A stretch of DNA of 13,808 nucleotides from Ruminococcaceae bacterium UBA2656 (lineage in GTDB: Bacteria; Bacillota; Clostridia; Oscillospirales; Acutalibacteraceae): the NCBI GenBank assembly GCA_002359465.1, contig DENA01000012.1:32263-46070 (forward strand), written 5' to 3'. Made by a program: the position numbers and the translations under genes. This document shows positions 6,374-13,808 of the stretch, piece after piece. Every line of letters begins with the position of its first letter. Position 1 is the first letter of the stretch. The notes under the pieces were generated by a model. The model was not told where the DNA came from and made no database searches. It saw nothing but the letters and a program-made list of their open reading frames with translations.

Positions 6374-7279
6374 ATGAAGTGCTATCAGATTACAGAGGAA
6401 ACACTTAAAGAAACGGAAACGCCGTTTACACCGGACACGGTGTGTGTCTGCACTCCGGACGAACTGCGCGACCGCTGTTTTAACGCGGCGCCGCACACGT
6501 TTGAAGAGTGTGCGAACCCCGGGCCGGCCAAGCTGGAGGCTTACGACGGATATGATTTTATTCTGCTGAACGTGGTAAATGACAATGAACGGTATCTTAC
6601 CCATCGGATCGGGCTTTATATTATGCCGGATTTTATTGTTTTTGTCAGCAACTGGGAAAACAAGGCGGTTCTGGATGTGCTGGATGTTTTCGCTGCGGGA
6701 AAAACGTCCAATCTGAATATCACGCGCATCCTTTATGCGTTCTTCAATAATTTGACCATTCATGATTCGGAAGAACTGGAAGCGCTGGAGGAGGAGATCT
6801 CCGATATTGAGGAACGAGTGATGGAAGGGGCTTCCGAGGATTTTATAAAGGACATCGTCACCATGCGGAAAAAATTGATGTTCTATAAAAAATATTATGA
6901 GCAGCTGCTGGATGTGGCGGAAAGCATTGAGGAAAATTCCAACGGGATTTTATCCTCCGGCGCGCTGCGTTATTTCAAAATGTTTACGTCCCGCGTGGAC
7001 CGTCTGAACCGCAGCGTACTCAATCTGCGTGACTATATCACGCAGGTGCGGGAGGCTTACCAGTCGCAGGTGGATATCGGACTGAACGCTATTATGAAGC
7101 TGTTCACCGTCATCACCGCTATTTTTCTGCCCCTGACGCTGCTGGTAGGCTGGTATGGCATGAATTTTAAAAATATGCCGGAACTTCAGTGGCGGTACGG
7201 CTACGCTTTTGTGGCCTGTCTTTCCGTCGGCGTTGTGGTGTTCTGCATTCTTTATTTTAAAAAGAAGAAGATGCTGTAA
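6374..7279 (+). CDS. corA: CorA-family divalent metal (Mg2+) transporter
   Basis: The product is 301 residues from ATG 6374 (303 from ATG 6368, which is too close to the ribosome site). CorA proteins are homopentameric channels for Mg2+ and sometimes Co2+ or Ni2+. The protein has a long cytoplasmic N-terminal domain, an acidic helical region (about 132-190, rich in Glu, e.g. EELEALEEEISDIEE), and two C-terminal TM helices (about 240-259 and 276-294). The signature GMN triplet is at 262-264 in the context WYGMNF, and a short basic tail KKKKML ends the protein. The loop after GMN reads KNMPEL, as in many Gram-positive members. It is a single-gene unit with its own promoter between two terminated or independently promoted operons. 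Ion choice cannot be decided from sequence. Confidence 0.92.
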   Translation: MKCYQITEETLKETETPFTPDTVCVCTPDELRDRCFNAAPHTFEECANPGPAKLEAYDGYDFILLNVVNDNERYLTHRIGLYIMPDFIVFVSNWENKAVLDVLDVFAAGKTSNLNITRILYAFFNNLTIHDSEELEALEEEISDIEERVMEGASEDFIKDIVTMRKKLMFYKKYYEQLLDVAESIEENSNGILSSGALRYFKMFTSRVDRLNRSVLNLRDYITQVREAYQSQVDIGLNAIMKLFTVITAIFLPLTLLVGWYGMNFKNMPELQWRYGYAFVACLSVGVVVFCILYFKKKKML

Positions 7280-7429
7280 AAGATTTATTATTTGAAAGTA
7301 ATTTTCAGAAAAGGCTGGAAGTATTTTGCACAGTGTACTATAATTATTGTAAATAAAATACTTTTTGGGGCAAAATAAGGCTATTGTTCCGTTATAGTGA
7401 ATAAAAAATACAAGCTGAGTGAAAAAATA

Positions 7430-7458
7430 TTGACAATACCACAACGCTGGTGTATAGT
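7430..7458 (+). promoter_or_regulatory. Promoter of the LacI regulator / nucleoside operon
   Basis: TTGACA (7430-7435) is a perfect -35. TATAGT (7453-7458) is a 5 of 6 -10, with a 17-base spacer. The predicted start near 7465 falls at the edge of the operator palindrome at 7467-7484. Confidence 0.8.
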
Positions 7459-7466
7459 ATAAATAA

Positions 7467-7484
7467 TTTGAAACCGGTTTCAAA
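7467..7484. promoter_or_regulatory. Perfect 18-bp LacI-type operator (also fits cre)
   Basis: TTTGAAACCGGTTTCAAA is identical to its own reverse complement and has the central CG typical of LacI/GalR-family operators. It begins 8 bases after the -10, at the predicted transcription start, so bound repressor would block initiation. The neighbouring gene is a LacI-family regulator, which argues for autoregulation. The same bases satisfy the CcpA cre consensus WTGNAANCGNWNNCW, so CcpA could bind here instead or as well. Confidence 0.8.
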
Positions 7485-7531
7485 ATAGCAAAGTTTAAAG
7501 CCCGTTTCAGCTGCATTTTTACAGGAAAGTT

Positions 7532-8527
7532 ATGGTGATCATTTTGGCTCAGATCAGCGATGTGGCAAGGTTGGCCGGTGTTTCATCGGCGACTGTATCA
7601 CGCGTCATCAACGGGACGGCAAGGGTAAGCGAGGAAAAGATAAAACGCGTTATGGAAGCAATTGATGCAACCGGTTTCAAGCCAAATGAAATCGCGCGTT
7701 CTCTTTATAAAAAATCCTCTAAAATTATCGGCTATATTGTGCCGAGCATCCTGAATGTTTTTCTGACTGAAATCGGCCGCGCGATCGAAGATGAGGCGTT
7801 TCAGAACGGCTACAAAATGATTTTGTGCAATTCGGATGAAAATCCGAAAAAAGAAGTGGCTTATATTAATATGCTTACTGCCATGAATGCGGACGGTATC
7901 ATCATTACCGCGAACAATGACAATCTTGATGAAGAAATCCGCAGCTGTCCGCTTCCCGTTGTCGCGCTGGACAAAGACGCCGGCAGCCGTTATACCGCGG
8001 TTGTTCAGTCGGACAATTATTCGGGCGGGCGCATTGCCACCGAGCATTTGATTGAATGCGGGTGCCGCCATATCGTCCTTATGCGCGGGCCTCAGAAATA
8101 TTCGAGCGGCAGCCAGCGCTTTCTCGGCTATGTGGATGTCTGCAACGAACACGGCATCCAGCCGCTGTTTATGGAAAGCCAGTACCGGTTCGATGCGGTC
8201 CAGACTTCACGCGAGCTTTTAAAGCGGTTTCCCGATGTGGACGGCATTCTGGCCTTGAGCGACATGACCGCGCTCTCCCTTTATAAGGTGCTGTGCGAGC
8301 AGGGAAGAAAAGTTCCGAATGAAATTATGATTGTCGGTTATGATGGGGTCGAGCTCGGCGCGCTCATGACGCCGGCGCTGACCACGGTGGTGCAGCCGAT
8401 TGAAGAAATCGGGCGGCTTGCGGCCAAGCTGATTATAGAACAGGTCGCGGACGGGAAGATCAGCTGCAGGGAAAATGTTTTGCCTGTTTCGCTGAAGGTG
8501 CGGCAGACGACAAGGCCGCGCAGCTGA
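7532..8527 (+). CDS. LacI/GalR-family transcriptional regulator, probably of nucleoside genes
   Basis: The 331-residue product has normal LacI-family length. An N-terminal helix-turn-helix spans about 7-28 (QISDVARLAGVSSATVSRVI), followed by the hinge region around TGFKPNEIARSL (48-59). The rest (about 65-331) is a type 1 periplasmic-binding-protein fold that binds an effector and dimerises. ATG 7532 has AGGAAAG (7523-7529) slightly close; GTG 7535 is equally possible and changes only one residue. The stop is 19 bases before deoB, and the genes behind it handle nucleosides. I therefore infer a nucleoside or pentose-phosphate-derived effector. That is inference from context only: E. coli CytR is a LacI-family precedent for nucleoside control, but orthology is not claimed. 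Two operator-like palindromes lie in front of the gene and one within it. Confidence 0.9.
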   Translation: MVIILAQISDVARLAGVSSATVSRVINGTARVSEEKIKRVMEAIDATGFKPNEIARSLYKKSSKIIGYIVPSILNVFLTEIGRAIEDEAFQNGYKMILCNSDENPKKEVAYINMLTAMNADGIIITANNDNLDEEIRSCPLPVVALDKDAGSRYTAVVQSDNYSGGRIATEHLIECGCRHIVLMRGPQKYSSGSQRFLGYVDVCNEHGIQPLFMESQYRFDAVQTSRELLKRFPDVDGILALSDMTALSLYKVLCEQGRKVPNEIMIVGYDGVELGALMTPALTTVVQPIEEIGRLAAKLIIEQVADGKISCRENVLPVSLKVRQTTRPRS

Positions 8528-8546
8528 ATAAAGAAAGGCGGATACG

Positions 8547-9716
8547 ATGAACAAACGTATATTCTTAATTGTACTTGACAGCGTCGGCATCGGCGAAGAG
8601 CCGGATGCCGCGGAATATGGCGATGAGGGAAGCAACACGCTTGCCGCCGCCGCAACAAGCAGTTATTTCAATATGCCGAACATGCAGAAGCTGGGGCTTT
8701 TTAATATTGACGGCGTAACCTGCCGCCCGAAGGCGGAGCATCCCACGGGTGCGTTTGCGCGCATGAGGGAAATTTCCAAGGGCAAGGATACCACCATTGG
8801 CCACTGGGAAATTGCGGGTATCAATTCTCCAAAGCCGCTTCCGACTTATCCGAACGGTTTTCCGGATGAGATTATCCGCGTGTTTGAAGAAAAGACCGGC
8901 CACAGGGCCATCTGCAACAAACCGTACTCCGGCACCGACGTGATCAGGGATTACGGAAAGGAACACGCGGAAACAGGCGCGCTCATTGTCTACACCTCGG
9001 CGGACAGCGTGTTTCAGATTGCGGCGAATGAAGCAATCGTGCCGGTGGAAGAGCTGTACCGCTACTGCCGGATTGCAAGGGAACTGCTTGTCGGCGAACA
9101 TGGCGTCGGCAGGGTGATCGCAAGGCCGTTTACCGGAACCTATCCCAACTACACGCGCACCGCGAACCGCCATGATTTCTCGCTCCTGCCCCCGAAAACG
9201 ACGATGCTGGACCAGCTGAAGGAAAAGGATTTCGATGTGATTGCCGTCGGTAAAATCAATGATATTTTCGCCGGCAAGGGAATCAGCCGGTTTATGAGAA
9301 CCAAGGGAAACGAAGAGGGGATTGAGCGCACCATTGAACTGACAAAAGAGGATTTTAACGGCCTGTGCTTTATCAATCTGGTCGATTTTGATATGCTTTA
9401 CGGCCACCGCAACGATATAGACGGTTATGCCAGAGGGCTGACTTACTTTGACGGTAAGCTGCCGGAAATTCTGGCGGGGCTGCGTGAAGACGATCTGCTG
9501 ATGATTACCGCCGACCACGGCTGCGACCCGGCGACTCCTTCGACCGACCATTCACGCGAGTATACGCCTTGGGTGGTTTACGGCAGCCATGTGAAAGCTG
9601 GCGCCAACCTGGGAACATTGCCGACTTTTGCCGATATCGCCGCCACCATCCTTGATTATTTCGATGTAAAACCGGAAATTACGGGAACGTCCCGGTTGAA
9701 AAATATTGTTGATTGA
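8547..9716 (+). CDS. deoB: Phosphopentomutase
   Basis: The 389-residue product has the expected length for bacterial DeoB, an alkaline-phosphatase-superfamily enzyme. It interconverts (deoxy)ribose-1-phosphate and (deoxy)ribose-5-phosphate, linking nucleoside breakdown to central metabolism. The two-metal (Mn2+) site is complete: D11 in [12 protein letters not shown]282 and H287 in [10 protein letters not shown]323 and H324 in TADHGCD, and H335 in STDHSRE. The phosphorylated threonine of the family is most likely T82 in [10 protein letters not shown]. The spacing of these residues matches the Bacillus cereus enzyme closely. ATG 8547 follows a GGCGG-type ribosome site. deoD starts 14 bases after the stop. 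Its substrate would be produced by that phosphorylase. Confidence 0.97.
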   Translation: MNKRIFLIVLDSVGIGEEPDAAEYGDEGSNTLAAAATSSYFNMPNMQKLGLFNIDGVTCRPKAEHPTGAFARMREISKGKDTTIGHWEIAGINSPKPLPTYPNGFPDEIIRVFEEKTGHRAICNKPYSGTDVIRDYGKEHAETGALIVYTSADSVFQIAANEAIVPVEELYRYCRIARELLVGEHGVGRVIARPFTGTYPNYTRTANRHDFSLLPPKTTMLDQLKEKDFDVIAVGKINDIFAGKGISRFMRTKGNEEGIERTIELTKEDFNGLCFINLVDFDMLYGHRNDIDGYARGLTYFDGKLPEILAGLREDDLLMITADHGCDPATPSTDHSREYTPWVVYGSHVKAGANLGTLPTFADIAATILDYFDVKPEITGTSRLKNIVD

Positions 9717-9730
9717 AACAGGAGGAGCTT

Positions 9731-10441
9731 ATGTCTAACGTACCTACGCCCCACAACGGAGCCAAAGAAGGAGAAATTGCAAAAACTGTCCTGATGCCGG
9801 GCGACCCGCTCCGCGCCAAATTTATTGCGGAAACCTATCTGACCGACGCCGTGTGCTTTAACACGGTGCGAAATATGCTCGGCTACACCGGAATGTATCA
9901 CGGCAAACGCGTGTCCGTCATGGGCGGCGGGATGGGAATCCCCTCCGTCGGCATATACACGTATGAGCTTTTTAACTTCTACGGGGTGGAAAATATCATC
10001 CGCATCGGCTCCGCCGGCGGAATAGCGGACAATGTACATGTGCGCGACGTTGTGATCGGCATGGGCGCCTGCACCAATTCCAACTATGCCGCCCAGTACA
10101 ATCTGCCCGGTACCTTCGCACCGGTTGCAAGCTACGATCTTCTGAAGGGCGCGGCTGCCGCCGCCGAAAAACTGAATGTCCATGCGGTGGTCGGCAATGT
10201 ACTTTCTTCGGATACGTTTTACGATGATAATGCGGACGCGCTTTCCGCATGGAAGAAAATGGGCGTGCTGGCTGTCGAAATGGAGGCTGCGGCCCTGTAT
10301 ATGAACGCGGCAAGGGCGGGCAAAAATGCGCTCTGCCTGCTGACGATTTCCGACTGCCCGTTTACCGGCGAATCCCTGTCGGCGCAGGAGCGGCAGACCG
10401 GCTTTACCCAAATGATGGAAATCGCTCCGGCGATTGCCTGA
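9731..10441 (+). CDS. deoD: Purine nucleoside phosphorylase, DeoD type
   Basis: The 236-residue product is a hexameric (type II) purine nucleoside phosphorylase. It cleaves purine (deoxy)nucleosides with phosphate into the free base and (deoxy)ribose-1-phosphate. Residues of the E. coli active site are all present with a constant offset of +4: H8, R28 in [11 protein letters not shown]47, R91 and S94 in IRIGSAGG, the VEMEAAALY segment with E183-M184-E185, and S207/D208 in [11 protein letters not shown]221 in AQERQT matches the catalytic-loop arginine. Asp at 208 fits 6-oxo and 6-amino purine use. ATG 9731 was chosen over the in-frame TTG at 9713 because AGGAGG (9720-9725) lies 5 bases upstream and the TTG overlaps the deoB stop. 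A 132-base gap without a hairpin separates it from the binding-protein gene. Confidence 0.96.
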   Translation: MSNVPTPHNGAKEGEIAKTVLMPGDPLRAKFIAETYLTDAVCFNTVRNMLGYTGMYHGKRVSVMGGGMGIPSVGIYTYELFNFYGVENIIRIGSAGGIADNVHVRDVVIGMGACTNSNYAAQYNLPGTFAPVASYDLLKGAAAAAEKLNVHAVVGNVLSSDTFYDDNADALSAWKKMGVLAVEMEAAALYMNAARAGKNALCLLTISDCPFTGESLSAQERQTGFTQMMEIAPAIA

Positions 10442-10573
10442 CTTTCATGGAAATGTATTGCAAAACGTGATAAAATAAAGTAAGATAATTTTCGGCGTAA
10501 AAGAGATGATGGGATCAATATCACTTAACGTGGTATTCTAAATATCCAAAAAATTTATCAGGAGGAAAAATGA

Positions 10574-11671
10574 ATGAAGAAGATTGTAGCACTTTTTCTT
10601 GCAGTTATGATGACAGCTTCCGTAACCGCATGCGCTTCCAATACCCCGGCGGCTTCCAGCAGTGCGGCAGCGGCCAGCTCGGCAGCGGCTGCTGAAAGCA
10701 AGGCGGAATCCACCGCGGCGAAGACCGTTTTTAAAATTGGAATGGTAACAGATACCGGCGGTGTAAACGACCAGTCCTTCAACCAGTCCGCGTGGGAAGG
10801 TCTGCAGAAGCTTTCCAAGGATACGGGCGCTGCGGTAAAGTACTCCGAATCCAAACAGGAATCCGATTACGCAACGAATCTGGACAAGGCTGCAGATGAC
10901 GGCAACAACCTGATCTGGGGAATCGGTTTTGCAATGGCTGACGCCGTTACAAATTCCGCTAAGCAGAATCCTGACATTAACTATGCTATTGTTGATAACT
11001 CTTATGGCGACAAAACGCCTGCAAATGTGACCGGCGTTATGTTCCGCGCGCAGGAGCCTTCATTCCTCGTAGGCTACATTGCCGCTAAAACAACAAAGAC
11101 CGGAAAAGTCGGTTTCGTCGGCGGCATGACCAGCGCCATTATCGACCAGTTTGAATACGGCTACAGGGCCGGCGTCGCGTACGCAGCCAAAGAGCTTGGC
11201 AAAAAGATCACGGTTGAATCCCAGTACGCTGAAAGCTTTACCGATTCCGCAAAGGGCAAGGCAATTGCCACAAAGATGTTCTCCAACGGATGCGACGTTG
11301 TGTTCCATGCTGCTGGCGGCGTAGGTGTCGGCGTTATTGAGGCTGCCAAGGAAGCAAATAAGTATGCGATCGGCGTTGACCGTGACCAGGCTTATCTTGC
11401 TCCTAAAAATGTTCTTACCTCTGCATTAAAGCTTGTCAACCAGGCGGTTGAGCTTGTTTCCAAGGAAGCAATCGACGGCAAGGAAATTGGCGGAAAAACT
11501 TACACTTACGGTCTTACCGAAAGTGCTGTCGGCATCCCGGAAGAGCACACGCTGATGGGTGACGACACCTATAACGCGGCGATTGCGCTGGAAGGCAAAA
11601 TCAAGGATAAGACAATCACTCCTCCGGCGAATAAAGCAGAATTCGCAGAGTTCGAAAAAGGGCTTAAATAA
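10574..11671 (+). CDS. bmpA: BMP-family nucleoside-binding lipoprotein
   Basis: The 365-residue product belongs to the BMP/Med/PnrA family of substrate-binding lipoproteins, which bind purine and other nucleosides for an ABC importer. The signal peptide ends in VTAC with C20 as the lipidated cysteine. Residues about 22-50 form a Ser/Ala-rich tether. The binding domain starts at about 51 and has the family motif GGVNDQSFN (62-70), with later landmarks EPSFLVGYIAAK and VGFVGGM. ATG 10574 has AGGAGG (10560-10565) 8 bases upstream; the ATG at 10570 is in another frame. It is followed by a 12-bp hairpin and then the cognate ATPase. Its place after deoB and deoD supports nucleosides as ligands. The symbol follows the Lactococcus bmpA-nupABC naming; the exact ligand range is not visible. 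Confidence 0.93.
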   Translation: MKKIVALFLAVMMTASVTACASNTPAASSSAAAASSAAAAESKAESTAAKTVFKIGMVTDTGGVNDQSFNQSAWEGLQKLSKDTGAAVKYSESKQESDYATNLDKAADDGNNLIWGIGFAMADAVTNSAKQNPDINYAIVDNSYGDKTPANVTGVMFRAQEPSFLVGYIAAKTTKTGKVGFVGGMTSAIIDQFEYGYRAGVAYAAKELGKKITVESQYAESFTDSAKGKAIATKMFSNGCDVVFHAAGGVGVGVIEAAKEANKYAIGVDRDQAYLAPKNVLTSALKLVNQAVELVSKEAIDGKEIGGKTYTYGLTESAVGIPEEHTLMGDDTYNAAIALEGKIKDKTITPPANKAEFAEFEKGLK

Positions 11672-11694
11672 TTTCGATTCTATTATTTCTTTAA

Positions 11695-11730
11695 GCAACG
11701 GGGCGCATAGTTTTTATGGCGCCCCGTTGC
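11695..11730 (+). terminator. Intra-operon hairpin between bmpA and nupA
   Basis: Perfect 12-bp arms, GCAACGGGGCGC (11695-11706) and GCGCCCCGTTGC (11719-11730), flank a 12-base loop. Beyond a 2-base bulge the flanks (CTTTAA and TTAAAG) can extend the stem. Only GTTT, not a long T-run, follows. It is better seen as a partial terminator or an mRNA 3'-end stabiliser than as a full stop, because the next gene is the partner ATPase. Confidence 0.7.
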
Positions 11731-11769
11731 GTTTAAAGAGACTTATTAACGGGCAGGGGGTCTATTGTA

Positions 11770-13320
11770 ATGGAAGTCAGCAGGGAATACGCGGTGCAGA
11801 TGCATGGTATTACAAAAATGTTCGGCTCCTTTTGCGCTCTGAACAACGTCAGTCTGGATGTTAAAAAGGGTACAATTCATGCCATACTGGGCGAGAACGG
11901 CGCCGGAAAAAGTACGCTAATGAATGTCCTGTACGGCCTGTATCAGGCCGAAGCGGGAGAAATCTTTCTGAATGGGGAAAAAGTAAACATTAAGAATCCC
12001 AACATTGCCATTGAACACGGAATAGGCATGGTTCACCAGCATTTTATGCTGGTAGACAATTTTACCGTTACGCAGAATATTATTTTAGGCAATGAAATTA
12101 CGAACCGGTTCGGCGTATTGAATATGAAAAAAGCACGTGAGGAAATTCTTGAAATTGTAAAAAAATACGGTCTTGAAGTGGATCCGGATGCAAAAATAGA
12201 GGATATTTCCGTTGGCATGCAGCAGCGTGTTGAAATATTGAAAGCACTTTACCGCGGCGTGGATCTGCTCATTCTGGACGAGCCGACCGCGGTTCTTACT
12301 CCGCAGGAGATTGACGATCTGATTCAGATTATGCATAACCTGATAGCGGATGGAAAAACAATTATCATCATCACCCACAAGCTCAAAGAGATCAAGGCTT
12401 CATCGGATGTCTGCACCATTATCCGCAGGGGCGAGTATATCGACACGGTGAATGTCGCCGATGTCGATCAGGAAGAGCTTGCTACAAAGATGGTCGGCCA
12501 TGCAGTACAGCTTGTCGTTGAGAAAACGCCGGCTGAACCCGGAGAAGTCGTTTTTGAAATTGACGGCCTGACGGTAAAGGACGAACGCAAGCTGGACGCG
12601 GTCAAAAATTTGTCGCTGAAAGTGCGCAGGGGCGAAATTGTCGGCGTGGCCGGCATTGACGGAAACGGCCAGAAAGAGCTGGTCGAAGCGATTACCAACC
12701 TGACGCGGGCGGAGAGCGGCACCATCAGAATCAACGGGACGGAAATTCAGAATACGTCTCCGCGCAACGTCATTGACCATAAAATATCCACCGTACACGA
12801 AGACCGGCAGAAACGCGGGCTGGTCCTTCCGTTTACGGTAGCGGAAAATATGGTGATAGAAAAATACCGAAGCCAGCCTTACAACAGGGGCGGCATGCTC
12901 AACAGGAGCGAAATCCTTGCCTATACCAAAGGGCTGATCAAGGATTTCGATATCCGTCCGGACAATTGTGAAAGCCAGCCGGTGCGCGGTCTTTCCGGCG
13001 GAAATCAGCAGAAGGTGATTCTCGCGCGGGAAATTTCAAACGAGCCGGATCTTTTGATCGCCGTTCAGCCGACCCGCGGGCTTGACGTTGGCGCGATCGA
13101 ATATGTTCATAAAACCCTGATACGCGAACGCGACAACGGCAGGGCAATCCTTCTGATTTCGCTGGAACTGGATGAAGTGATGAATGTTGCCGATACGATT
13201 GACGTAATTTACGCAGGAACCGTTGTCGACAGCTTTAAACAAGGCGAGGTTGACGAAAAAACAATCGGACTTTTAATGGCGGGAGGTAAGCTCAATGAAA
13301 ACATTCGTCAGAATTCTTAA
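11770..13320 (+). CDS. nupA: Nucleoside ABC importer, double ATP-binding protein
   Basis: The 516-residue product carries two fused ABC ATPase domains, the architecture of NupA/YufO and sugar (RbsA-like) importers. Domain 1 has Walker A GENGAGKST (41-49), a divergent signature ISVGMQQR (146-153) and Walker B LLILDEPTAVL (166-176). Domain 2 has a degenerate Walker A (GIDGNGQKE, 295-303), a good signature LSGGNQQK (408-415) and a Walker B ending LLIAVQPTRGLD (428-439), where Gln replaces the catalytic Glu. Such asymmetry is common in this family, so one competent ATP site is expected. ATG 11770 follows AGGGGG (11755-11760) with a 9-base gap. The 3' end overlaps the permease gene by 26 bases, which points to tight coupling. 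Its partners are the lipoprotein upstream and the permease downstream. Confidence 0.94.
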   Translation: MEVSREYAVQMHGITKMFGSFCALNNVSLDVKKGTIHAILGENGAGKSTLMNVLYGLYQAEAGEIFLNGEKVNIKNPNIAIEHGIGMVHQHFMLVDNFTVTQNIILGNEITNRFGVLNMKKAREEILEIVKKYGLEVDPDAKIEDISVGMQQRVEILKALYRGVDLLILDEPTAVLTPQEIDDLIQIMHNLIADGKTIIIITHKLKEIKASSDVCTIIRRGEYIDTVNVADVDQEELATKMVGHAVQLVVEKTPAEPGEVVFEIDGLTVKDERKLDAVKNLSLKVRRGEIVGVAGIDGNGQKELVEAITNLTRAESGTIRINGTEIQNTSPRNVIDHKISTVHEDRQKRGLVLPFTVAENMVIEKYRSQPYNRGGMLNRSEILAYTKGLIKDFDIRPDNCESQPVRGLSGGNQQKVILAREISNEPDLLIAVQPTRGLDVGAIEYVHKTLIRERDNGRAILLISLELDEVMNVADTIDVIYAGTVVDSFKQGEVDEKTIGLLMAGGKLNENIRQNS

Positions 13321-13808
13321 AAAACCGATTACCTCCACGCTGATTGCCATCCTGTTTGGCTTTTTGGTCGCAGCGGTCGTGCTTGTGTTTGCAGGCTACA
13401 ATCCGTGGGAGTCTTTCGGGGCGCTGTTCAAAGGCATTTTTGCAAAACCGAAATATATTTCCAACGTGATCATCAAGGCGACGCCGATCATTTTAACCGG
13501 TCTGAGCGTTGCGTTCGCCTTTAAAACCGGATTGTTCAACATCGGTGCGGAGGGCCAGTACATAGCGGGAACCATTGCCGCTGTCTGTGTCGGGGTAAAG
13601 TTTAATTTTGCCCCCGTCGTACAGGTTCCCCTTGTTGTCCTGTCCGGCGTGCTTGCCGGGGCGGTTTTCGGCGGAATCATCGGTTTTTTGAAAGCCAGGT
13701 TTGGTATTCACGAGGTCATCACCAGCATCATGCTGAACTGGATCGGCCTTTATCTGTCTAATTTTATTGTCAATACGGCCACGTACCATCAGCCGAATTC
13801 CACAAGTT
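13295..13808 (+). CDS. nupB: Nucleoside ABC importer permease, C-terminus beyond right edge
   Basis: 171 codons are visible from the ATG at 13295, with GGGAGG (13281-13286) 8 bases upstream; the frame is open at the right edge. It is a BPD_transp_2 (branched-chain amino acid/sugar type) permease. The diagnostic FNIGAEGQ is at 81-88, and hydrophobic segments lie at about 13-34, 62-78, 88-102, 111-134 and 144-160. In Bacillus nupNOPQ and Lactococcus bmpA-nupABC a second permease follows; that is likely here but outside the window. The 26-base overlap with the ATPase gene supports a single transport operon. Confidence 0.92.
   Translation, partial: MKTFVRILKKPITSTLIAILFGFLVAAVVLVFAGYNPWESFGALFKGIFAKPKYISNVIIKATPIILTGLSVAFAFKTGLFNIGAEGQYIAGTIAAVCVGVKFNFAPVVQVPLVVLSGVLAGAVFGGIIGFLKARFGIHEVITSIMLNWIGLYLSNFIVNTATYHQPNSTS

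Noticed and set aside
7319..7363. Inverted repeat AAGTATTTT / AAAATACTT followed by TTT after corA
   Set aside because: The arms are 9 bp but almost entirely A/T and the loop is 27 bases, so the stem is too weak to call a terminator. It may be an inefficient one.
8565..9551. 328-codon minus-strand open frame opposite deoB
   Set aside because: It lies exactly antisense to a fully conserved phosphopentomutase and has no recognisable motif. It is a by-product of codon bias.
10458..10486. TTGCAA and TAAGAT with a 17-base spacer upstream of bmpA
   Set aside because: Both boxes are only about 4 of 6 to consensus. An internal promoter in the 132-base gap is plausible but not supported well enough to list.

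Overview
The window looks like chromosomal DNA of a low-to-mid GC Firmicute, most likely a Clostridia member of the Oscillospirales/Ruminococcaceae type. Reasons: strong AGGAGG-type ribosome sites, consensus sigma-A promoters (TTGACA-17-TATAAT), Ser/Ala-rich linkers after the lipobox of both lipoproteins, and Gram-positive gene sets (metNIQ, bmp-nup, deoB-type phosphopentomutase). This placement is an inference from style and gene content; no rRNA is present.

Layout. (1) 1-1620, minus strand: the N-terminal 540 residues of a membrane sensor (two TM segments, Cache-like extracellular domain, two PAS domains) whose output domain lies beyond the left edge. (2) 1621-2308: 688 bases without an intact gene. 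They hold the probable promoter of the sensor, a decayed sugar O-acetyltransferase relic (about 1841-2080) and an extended -10 promoter for the next unit. (3) 2309-3470: a ybaK/ebsC-family deacylase and the tRNA m7G46 methyltransferase trmB, 4 bases apart. (4) 3501-6171: a methionine-type ABC importer, metN-metI-metQ, with a perfect consensus promoter in front and a 14-bp hairpin terminator behind. (5) 6176-7279: a corA-type divalent metal transporter with its own promoter and a leader of about 160 nt that carries a perfect 15-bp GC-rich hairpin. (6) 7430-13808: a nucleoside salvage and uptake unit. It contains a LacI-family regulator, phosphopentomutase (deoB), purine nucleoside phosphorylase (deoD), a BMP-family nucleoside-binding lipoprotein, a double-ABC ATPase and the first permease, which is cut by the right edge.

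How the parts work together. In unit 6 the lipoprotein, ATPase and permease(s) should import nucleosides. DeoD splits purine nucleosides into base and (deoxy)ribose-1-phosphate, and DeoB converts the latter to the 5-phosphate for central metabolism. The LacI-family gene at the head of the unit sits behind a promoter whose start point is covered by a perfect 18-bp palindrome. Two further operator-like sites lie downstream, one of them inside the regulator gene. The simplest reading is an autoregulated, nucleoside-responsive operon. The palindrome also fits the CcpA cre consensus, so carbon catabolite control is a real alternative.

Most of the window is ordinary housekeeping and transport. I see no CRISPR array, phage, transposase, toxin system or clearly new multi-gene system. 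The points most worth checking are the LacI operator architecture, the GC-rich hairpin in the corA leader and the acetyltransferase relic.
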